Source: CADCWF01 sp903864575 | Lineage (GTDB): Bacteria > Chloroflexota > Chloroflexia > Thermomicrobiales > UBA6265 | NCBI GenBank assembly: GCA_040376155.1 | Contig: JBEIRG010000155.1 | Location: 1 to 9,386, forward strand | DNA: 9,386 bases | Reading direction: 5' to 3' | Part shown: positions 4,259-9,386 of the stretch, piece after piece | Numbering within the stretch: position 1 is the stretch's first letter | Layout: every line of letters starts with the position of its first letter | The notes under the pieces: generated by a model | Database searches by the model: none | The model's input: the letters and a program-made list of their open reading frames with translations, nothing else | What the model was told of the DNA's origin: nothing | Program-made: the position numbers and the translations under genes

Positions 4259-6343
4259 TCAATGCTCGGCGGCCGTTCGTGCTGCTGCCTTGATCTGCTC
4301 GGCGATGTTCGCCGGGACCGGCTGGTAGTGAGAAAACTCGGTCGTGAACGCGCCGCGTCCCTGGGTGATCGAGCGCAGGTCGGTGGCGTAGCGCTGGGCC
4401 TCCGCTGCGGGAACGGTCGCCTCGATCGTCGTCGTGCCGTTGCTGTTCGGAGACATGCCGCCGACATGCGCCCGCTTGGTGTTCAGGTCGCTCATGACGT
4501 CGCCGGTATTGGCGTCGGGCACAGTCACCTTCAGCGTCAGCACCGGCTCCAGCAGGACCGGCTTCGCCTGAAGGATACCCTGCTTGAAGGCTTCCTTGGA
4601 TGCGATCTTGAAGGCCATCTCGTTGCTGTCCACCGCGTGGTAGGAGCCGTCGACGAGGATGGCCCGGACGTTGACCACCGGGTAGCCCGCAAGGGGGCCG
4701 TGCTCCATCGCCTCGCGGACGCCCTTTTCGACGGCGGGGAAGAAGTTCCTGGGCACCGATCCGCCGACGACCCGCTCGGTGAATTCGAACCCGCCGTCGC
4801 CGTCGGGGATTGGCTCCAGTTCCATCACGACGTGGCCATATTGACCCGCGCCGCCCGTCTGCTTCTTGTGCTTGTAGTTGGATGAGGTCTTGCCGGTGAT
4901 GGTCTCGCGATAGGCCACGCGGGGGAGGCCGAGTTCCACGTTCAGGCCGAAGCGGCGCATCATCCGCTCGAGAGCGATCTGGACGTGCGGTTCGCCCAGG
5001 CCGGAGATGGTCGCTTCGCCGTTGATCGGGTCGCGACCGAGTTTGAGGGTTGGGTCCTCCTCCACGAGGCGCTGCAGCGCGGGTCCCATCTTGTCGAGGT
5101 CGGTCTTTGTCTTCGGGTGGACGGCGGCGGCAAAGCTGGCGTTCGGAAAGGCGATGCCGTCGAGGACGAGCGGGTACGCAGGTTCGGCGAGGGTGTCGCC
5201 GGTCATGACGGTATTGAGCTTGGCGACCGCGCCGATGTCGCCGGGGCCGATGACGTCCGTGTTGAGATGGTCCTTGCCGCGGACGTGAAAGAGCTGCCCG
5301 ATGCGCTCGGACTCGCCGCGGGCGGCGTTGACGACCGTGGAGTTGGACTTGAGCGCGCCGCTGTAGACGCGGAAGAAGCTGACCCGACCCACATGGGGAT
5401 CGGCGAGGGTCTTGAAGGCGAGCGCGGCGAGGTGACCGCCGGATGCGGCTGCGAGATCGACGGGCGCTCCGTTGAGTGTGCCGCCGATGACGGTCTCGGC
5501 GGCGGAGGGCATGAGGTCGACAATGGCGTCGAGCAGGGGCTGGATGCCGCGGTTGCCGCTCGCCGAACCGCAGAGCACGGGCACGACCGAACCGTCGCGG
5601 ACACACTCGTGGAGTTCATGGCGCAAATCGTCAACGGCCAGCTCCTCGCCATCGAGATAGCGCAGCATGAGCTCCTCGTTGTGTTCGGCGATAGCCTCGA
5701 TGATCTGCTTGTGATAGGGCTCCTGGGCTTCGACGAGATCGGCGGGAATCGGGCCGATCTCGAACCCGCCGTCTGCATTGTCGTGAAAGGTGTACGCCTC
5801 CTCGGAGAGGAGGTCGACGATGCCCTTGAAGCCCTTTTCCTTGCCGACCGGAAACTGGATCGGGGCGACGCCCTTGCCGAAGGCGGCGCGGAGATTGGCG
5901 AGGGTGCGGTCGAAGTCGGCGTTCTCCCGGTGGAGCTTGTTGACGAAGATCATCCTGGGGATGCCCTGCTCGACGATGAGCTTCCAGGCCGTCTCCGCGC
6001 CGACCTCGATGTCGGGAGAAGAGGCGTCGACGACGATGATCGCGGCGTCGATGGCGCGCAGCGCTGAGAGGGCCTCGCCGATGAAGTCGGCGTAGCCGGG
6101 GGCGTCGATCACGTTGATCTTGGTGTCGCGCCACTCGACCGGGGCGATGGCGGAACTGACCGACATGCGGCGCCTGATTTCGTCGGCGTCGTAGTCGGAG
6201 ACGGTGTTTCCATCCTCGACGCGGCCAAGGCGGGTGGTGGCCTTGCTGTCGAAGAGCATGGCTTCGGTCAGCGAGGTCTTGCCGGAACCGCCATGACCGA
6301 ACAGGCCGATATTCCGGATCCGATCCGCAGGGTACTGCTTCAC
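4259..6343 (-). CDS. fusA: Elongation factor G-like translational GTPase (EF-G paralogue type)
   Basis: A 694-residue GTPase with the full EF-G domain plan: G domain to about 280, domain II about 300-390, domain III about 405-475, domain IV from 478 (YKHKKQTGGAGQYGHV at 490-505, SYHAVDSNEMAF at 567-578) and domain V from 600 (VTVPDANTGDVMSDLNTKR). The P-loop is GHGGSGKT at 16-23, G3 is DAPGY at 80-84 and G4 is NKLH at 135-138. The GHGGSGKT and PGY forms mark the EF-G-like paralogue family rather than the main EF-G (usually AHIDAGKT and DTPGH). That group lacks the catalytic His of DxxGH, and its job in the cell is less certain: a ribosome-bound factor, perhaps in recycling or stress. The NKLH motif is odd even so. 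GTG at 6343 is fixed by GGAGGAGG 6 bases upstream. It heads the cluster with the RNase H-like and peroxiredoxin genes. Confidence 0.93.
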   Translation of the reverse strand: MKQYPADRIRNIGLFGHGGSGKTSLTEAMLFDSKATTRLGRVEDGNTVSDYDADEIRRRMSVSSAIAPVEWRDTKINVIDAPGYADFIGEALSALRAIDAAIIVVDASSPDIEVGAETAWKLIVEQGIPRMIFVNKLHRENADFDRTLANLRAAFGKGVAPIQFPVGKEKGFKGIVDLLSEEAYTFHDNADGGFEIGPIPADLVEAQEPYHKQIIEAIAEHNEELMLRYLDGEELAVDDLRHELHECVRDGSVVPVLCGSASGNRGIQPLLDAIVDLMPSAAETVIGGTLNGAPVDLAAASGGHLAALAFKTLADPHVGRVSFFRVYSGALKSNSTVVNAARGESERIGQLFHVRGKDHLNTDVIGPGDIGAVAKLNTVMTGDTLAEPAYPLVLDGIAFPNASFAAAVHPKTKTDLDKMGPALQRLVEEDPTLKLGRDPINGEATISGLGEPHVQIALERMMRRFGLNVELGLPRVAYRETITGKTSSNYKHKKQTGGAGQYGHVVMELEPIPDGDGGFEFTERVVGGSVPRNFFPAVEKGVREAMEHGPLAGYPVVNVRAILVDGSYHAVDSNEMAFKIASKEAFKQGILQAKPVLLEPVLTLKVTVPDANTGDVMSDLNTKRAHVGGMSPNSNGTTTIEATVPAAEAQRYATDLRSITQGRGAFTTEFSHYQPVPANIAEQIKAAARTAAEH

Positions 6344-6349
6344 CGTTGA

Positions 6350-6357
6350 CCTCCTCC
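6350..6357 (-). promoter_or_regulatory. Strong Shine-Dalgarno site of the EF-G-like gene
   Basis: GGAGGAGG lies 6 bases before the GTG at 6343. It is the strongest ribosome site in the window and decides in favour of the GTG start for this gene. Confidence 0.8.
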
Positions 6358-6828
6358 AGACGTGCCAGGGCCGAACGCGCGACCGGGAGCGTCAGAGGAC
6401 GGCGAGCCGCCGACCACGGGGCAGAACGCGACGGACGCGTCCGCCGGGGGAGGGGGGGAACCGCCCTTACGACATGATCGCCCCATGCCGATGTTCGGCC
6501 AAACGATCCGACCGGCGGCGACAGTGCCGCCGGGCCGCGGGCCCGGGCAGGTGCGCGTGTGACGCGCATTGGCGCGGTGAGCGCCTTCGCCGCCCATGCG
6601 TGTGGGCTGGCGCGGTACCTGCATCATATGTGCCGCGACTGTCGGAGGCAAGAGGCCAACGCGGAGATGGGGGCGCAGGTTCCTTCATCTCCGAGCCGCT
6701 GCGTCTGCCGCGGCAGGAGCAGGGCCATTTGCCGGGAAGTCGCGAGTGGCACCGGAAACACGCTGAATCGGGCCTCGATGGCCCCCTCGCCCGACGCAGT
6801 TGGAGGGCGGGCAGAGTGCGCGCGCCCG
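6358..6828. other. Gene-free stretch upstream of the EF-G-like gene
   Basis: No open frame here has family similarity, normal composition or a ribosome site. The part at 6358-6616 would be transcribed as a GC-rich leader of the EF-G-like mRNA. It contains a hairpin CCGGCGGC/GCCGCCGG at 6512-6533 (8-bp stem, 6-nt loop) and a small hairpin at 6571-6585. The part at 6660-6828 follows the aminopeptidase stop and holds a 12-bp palindrome CTGCCGCGGCAG at 6705-6716, and GGAGATG/CATCTCC arms at 6663-6692. No terminator with a T tail is seen for the aminopeptidase gene. I recognise no known riboswitch or tRNA. Confidence 0.6.
6623..6651 (-). promoter_or_regulatory. Sigma70-type promoter driving the EF-G-like cluster
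   Basis: On the minus strand TTGCCT (6651-6646) and TATGAT (6628-6623) are spaced by 17 bases, with four and five of six consensus matches. The start would be near 6616, giving a leader of about 270 nt before the GTG at 6343. It is the best promoter-like sequence in the gap and points toward the EF-G-like gene, but nothing nearer that gene looks better, so the long leader is an inference. Confidence 0.6.
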
Positions 6829-7938
6829 TCAGACGAGGAACTGCCCGCCACGAAGGAACGGGATGCCATCCACGGTGACCTCCCCCGCCTGCCGGAGGTC
6901 GCAGATCATGTCCCAGTGGACCGCCGATTCGTTGGTGCTGCCGCTGTCGGGGTAGCCCGCGCCGACGGCCATGTGGACCGTGCCGCCGATCTTTTCGTCG
7001 AGCAGGATGGTGCCCGTGAATCGCTGGATCGCGCGATTGGTTCCGAAGGCGAACTCGCCGAGGCGACGCGCGCCGGGGTCGGTGTCGAGGGTGGAGATCA
7101 GGAACTCCTCGCCGGCCGCGGCGGCGGCGTCGACGACGAGGCCATCGGCGAAGCGGAGCCGGATGTCGCGGACCTCACGGCCCTCGGTCATGACCGGGAA
7201 GGTGAAGCGGACGTGGCCATTCGCCGAGTCCTCGACCGGGCCGGTGAAGATCTCGCCGCTCGGGAAGTTGCGCTTGCCGTCGGAGTTGATCCAGCGGCGG
7301 CCGGCGACGGAAAGGCGGAGATCGGTGTCCGCGCCGGTGAGGTGAATCTCGCGGCGGGGGGTGAGCCAGTCGATCAGCCGCGCCTGCTCGAGCGAGAGGG
7401 CTTTCCAGGCGGCGGCGGGGTCCTCCTGGTCGAGACAGCAGGCGCGATAGAGGAAATCAGTGAACTCGTCGGTGGACATCCCCGCGTCCATCGCGAAAGC
7501 GTCGGTAGGGTAGATGGTGAGGGACCAGCGGGCCTCCCCGGACGCGGCGCGCTTCATGCCGGTCATGCGCAGGTCCCGGCGGGCGCGGGAGCGGATGGCT
7601 TGCCGCTCGGGTGAAACACTGGTCAGGGCGCGGGTGTTGGTTTCCGATTCGACGATGATGCGGACGTCGGCCACGGCCGCCGGGTAGCGCTCGACGGGGC
7701 CGACCCACGAGAGTTGCGCGTCGTTGCCGAGGGCGAGCAGATCGGCCTCCGCTCCGGGCAGATCGAGGACGAAGACCGGGTGCCCCCCGTGCCGGAGCAC
7801 GGCCCGGTAGAGCGCGCGAAGCAGGGGCTCGGCGGCGGTGCTGCCGACGATGGCGACCGACTCGCCGGGCTGGACGTTCGTGGACCAGGTGACGATGGTG
7901 TCGGCCCATCGTTCCATGCGTGGATCGTGACCGGACAT
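6829..7938 (-). CDS. M29-family metallo-aminopeptidase (AmpS/AmpT type)
   Basis: A 369-residue cytoplasmic exopeptidase of the M29 family, which removes N-terminal residues with a two-metal site. The expected ligands are all visible: E229 in NFPSGEIFTGP, E295 in LGEFAFGTN, H322 in DEKIGGTVHMA, Y329 in GAGYP, and H341 plus D343 in SAVHWDMICD. The N-terminal half (VQPGESVAIVGSTAAEPLLR at 22-41, then HGGHPVFVLD at 50-59) is the usual substrate-chamber domain. The length is near the lower end of the family, with a short loop between H322 and H341. ATG at 7938 has AGGAGG 10 bases upstream; an inner ATG at 7917 is possible. The gene begins 7 bases after the stop of the YdcZ-like transporter gene, so the two are very likely co-transcribed. 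It may take part in general peptide turnover; a substrate is not shown. Confidence 0.93.
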   Translation of the reverse strand: MSGHDPRMERWADTIVTWSTNVQPGESVAIVGSTAAEPLLRALYRAVLRHGGHPVFVLDLPGAEADLLALGNDAQLSWVGPVERYPAAVADVRIIVESETNTRALTSVSPERQAIRSRARRDLRMTGMKRAASGEARWSLTIYPTDAFAMDAGMSTDEFTDFLYRACCLDQEDPAAAWKALSLEQARLIDWLTPRREIHLTGADTDLRLSVAGRRWINSDGKRNFPSGEIFTGPVEDSANGHVRFTFPVMTEGREVRDIRLRFADGLVVDAAAAAGEEFLISTLDTDPGARRLGEFAFGTNRAIQRFTGTILLDEKIGGTVHMAVGAGYPDSGSTNESAVHWDMICDLRQAGEVTVDGIPFLRGGQFLV

Positions 7939-7945
7939 GACGTGA

Positions 7946-8473
7946 CTACCTCCTGCCGCGAATGAGGATGACGCCTGCCACCAGCGCGAGAATGCCGAGG
8001 ATGCGCGGCAGGTCGATCGACCGCTGTGGAACGCCGAAGACGGCGAAGTTGTCGAAAATCACGCCGGTCAGGAGCTGGCCGGTGATGACGGCGGCGAAGA
8101 AAAGGCCGACTCCCAGACGGGGGGCGAGGAAGGCGGCCGAGGCGATGTACGGCCCGGCCAGCATGCCGGTGATCGCGTAGCCGCCGGGGATGCCGCGCAG
8201 GGCGAGGGCCAGCAGGATGGCCGCGCCGAGCCCCACCAGACCGGGAACCCAGCCGTTCTCGAACGGGAACGGGAGCGCGGGCGGGTGGCCGGTGGCGGCC
8301 TGCACCGCGAGCGCGAGGCCGAGGATGGCGACCGTGCCGAGGATGGAGACCCAGGCGGACTCGATCGGGCCGCGCATCCTGCCCATCGAACCGAGCATGA
8401 CCGCCTGCAGCGCCTGGGTGCAGCCGAGGCCGAAGGCGATGAGGATGTAGATGGTGACGATGTTCGAGCGCAT
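7946..8473 (-). CDS. DMT-superfamily transporter, YdcZ (DUF606) type
   Basis: A 175-residue inner-membrane protein with five or six hydrophobic segments, at roughly 5-28, 40-60, 75-92, 98-117, 120-142 and 154-172. Family marks are the Gln in the first helix (CTQALQAVMLG), LRGIPGGYAI at 92-101 and the conserved stretch ITGQLLTGVIFDNFAVFGVP at 130-149, followed by the last helix ILGILALVAGVILIRGRR. YdcZ-like proteins belong to the drug/metabolite transporter superfamily; they are about half the size of EamA transporters and probably work as dimers. Their substrates are mostly unknown. ATG at 8473 has AGGA 7 bases upstream. The gap to the hydrolase stop is 9 bases and to the aminopeptidase start 7 bases, so all three genes look like one operon. 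Confidence 0.9.
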   Translation of the reverse strand: MRSNIVTIYILIAFGLGCTQALQAVMLGSMGRMRGPIESAWVSILGTVAILGLALAVQAATGHPPALPFPFENGWVPGLVGLGAAILLALALRGIPGGYAITGMLAGPYIASAAFLAPRLGVGLFFAAVITGQLLTGVIFDNFAVFGVPQRSIDLPRILGILALVAGVILIRGRR

Positions 8474-8482
8474 GGGTCGATC

Positions 8483-9386
8483 CTATTCGAACGCGAGGGC
8501 GTCGGTCGTGTAGACGCTGTCGGCTGCCCAGAGCATCCAGCCGCCGGCGCCGCCCGCCTGCGCGGCGTCGATCTGGGCGCGGACCTGCGCCGGGCCATAG
8601 GGGGACATGCCGGCGAGGCTGAAATCCTGCAGCCACGGGCGCAACTGGGCGGGGGGAACCCGCTTCACGCCCTCCTCCATGCTGATGGCGACGACCTCGT
8701 AGGGGTAGTCGTTGGGCGTCGGGCCGGGCACGAGGATGCTGTAGTCGGGATAGTGCGAGGGGTAGACCATCGGGCAGAGCACGTCGGCCTGGTCGGCCAT
8801 CAACCCGGCGTTCTGGCCGATGCCAATGTCGTCCACCAGCAGGGTGTAGCCGAAGATGTCGGCGGCGGTGGCCGCGCCGAGCGGGGCGATGACCTGGCGG
8901 CAGGAGCCGAGGAAGTCGGCGATGGTGCTGGCCCGGAGCGGCTCGTCGAGGGGAACGCCCGCGTCGAGGGTGGTCAGGTCGCCGTCGGAGGGGAACCGGA
9001 CGTAGTCGAACTGGACCTCATCGAAGCCGAGGGCGACGAGTTCCTTCGCGAACTCCCGGTAGGCGCTCCAGAGTTCCTCTTTCAGGGGGTTGAGCCAGGT
9101 CAGGCCGTCGTAGGACTGCCACGGTTCGCCGGTCAGGGCGTCGATCATGGCGAGATCGGGCCGCGTCCGCGCGATGTAGGCGTCGCGGAAGGTGACGACG
9201 CGGGCGATGGCGTAGATGCCGCGTGCGTGGACGGCATCCAGCAGGGCGGGGGCGTCGAGATAGCGATCATCGACCTCGCCGGCGTCGGTGAAGAGGGGGA
9301 CCCTGGTGGGAACGTAGAGGCCGTCCTCCTTTACGTCGATGACGAGGGCGTTCAGTTCGGAGGCGTCGATGAGGTCGAGGAGGCCC
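8483..9386 (-). CDS. Putative glycoside hydrolase, DUF4015-like TIM barrel (5' end outside window)
   Basis: The visible 300 residues are the C-terminal part of a protein whose start lies beyond the window edge. They begin with LNALVIDVKEDGLYVP and continue through a barrel-like series of strands: GIYAIARVVTFRD at about 60-72, GFDEVQFDYVRFPSDG at 120-135, DVLCPMVYPSHYP at 201-213 and GGWMLWAADSVYT at 281-293. This order matches the DUF4015 (PF13200) putative glycoside hydrolase family, in which the acidic residues of the DEVQFDYVRFPSDG segment lie at the barrel mouth. Neither substrate nor catalytic acid is proven for the family. A short frame starting at ATG 9148 is only an internal Met: the reading frame and the family similarity continue upstream of it without a stop to 9386. 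A signal peptide or lipobox would be in the missing part. It is followed after 9 bases by the YdcZ-like gene. Confidence 0.88.
   Translation of the reverse strand, partial: GLLDLIDASELNALVIDVKEDGLYVPTRVPLFTDAGEVDDRYLDAPALLDAVHARGIYAIARVVTFRDAYIARTRPDLAMIDALTGEPWQSYDGLTWLNPLKEELWSAYREFAKELVALGFDEVQFDYVRFPSDGDLTTLDAGVPLDEPLRASTIADFLGSCRQVIAPLGAATAADIFGYTLLVDDIGIGQNAGLMADQADVLCPMVYPSHYPDYSILVPGPTPNDYPYEVVAISMEEGVKRVPPAQLRPWLQDFSLAGMSPYGPAQVRAQIDAAQAGGAGGWMLWAADSVYTTDALAFE

Noticed and set aside
3565..4467. Longer 300-residue version of the RNase H-like protein
   Set aside because: The extra N-terminal part lies inside the EF-G gene and is Arg/Ser/Pro-rich, as expected for an out-of-frame shadow. 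GTG at 4209 has a ribosome site.
4985..6067. 360-codon plus-strand open frame opposite the EF-G-like gene
   Set aside because: The minus strand encodes clear EF-G domains. The plus-strand product is a low-complexity shadow of them.
6340..6597. 85-codon minus-strand frame in the EF-G leader whose TGA overlaps the GTG start
   Set aside because: No ribosome site in front of it, a Pro/Gly-rich low-complexity product and mixed codon use. It is kept only as a possibility under the leader finding.
6705..6716. 12-bp palindrome CTGCCGCGGCAG as an operator
   Set aside because: It is a single GC-only copy about 55 bases upstream of the promoter -35 box. Such palindromes are common by chance at this base composition.
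6624..6869. 81-codon minus-strand frame after the aminopeptidase gene
   Set aside because: It begins inside the aminopeptidase gene in another frame, has no ribosome site or similarity, and runs into the predicted promoter.
6559..7614. 351-codon plus-strand open frame across the gap and the aminopeptidase gene
   Set aside because: The minus strand holds the M29 metal ligands over most of this range, and the part in the gap reads as unstructured, with no recognisable domain.

Overview
The window is a high-GC bacterial chromosome segment in which every supportable gene lies on the minus strand. GC looks like roughly two thirds by eye. The best guess for the source is a Chloroflexota lineage such as the Thermomicrobia. 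The grounds are a Tat-exported repeat protein with a Pro/Thr-rich linker, an EF-G paralogue of the GHGGSGKT/DxPGY type, an ABC-2 exporter of a kind common in Chloroflexota and Cyanobacteria, and a DUF4015-type putative glycoside hydrolase. This is inference from gene style; there is no rRNA to settle it.

Reading in the direction of transcription (right to left), three gene groups and a tRNA are seen. (1) At 9386-6829 lies a tight run of three genes with gaps of 9 and 7 bases. They are a putative glycoside hydrolase (DUF4015-like, 5' end outside the window), a small DMT/YdcZ (DUF606) membrane transporter, and an M29 metallo-aminopeptidase with all expected metal ligands. (2) About 485 bases without a convincing gene follow (6344-6828). 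They carry a good sigma70-type promoter (TTGCCT-17-TATGAT), which would give the next gene a leader of about 270 nt. (3) At 6343-3087 is a second cluster: an EF-G-like translational GTPase with altered G motifs, an RNase HI-like protein with an N-terminal coiled-coil extension and no visible fourth catalytic Asp, and a CxxC peroxiredoxin. (4) At 2964-1510 is a Tat-exported protein with six tandem W/YDR repeats (probably a beta-propeller), a Pro/Thr linker and an unrecognised C-terminal domain, followed by a strong stem-loop. (5) At 1336-1260 is tRNA-Val(GAC), with its own near-consensus promoter and a terminator starting on the last base of the encoded CCA. (6) At 1203-1 are an ABC exporter ATPase and the first 68 residues of its permease, joined by an ATGA stop/start overlap.

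The gene content is mostly housekeeping and envelope functions. I see no CRISPR array, insertion sequence, prophage, toxin-antitoxin pair or defence island. The points most worth a second look are the changed guanine-specificity motif (NKLH instead of NKxD) in the EF-G paralogue, the apparent loss of the last catalytic Asp in the RNase HI-like protein next to it, and the unusual exported six-repeat protein. None of these by itself shows a new system. The large plus-strand open frames are mirror images of the minus-strand genes.
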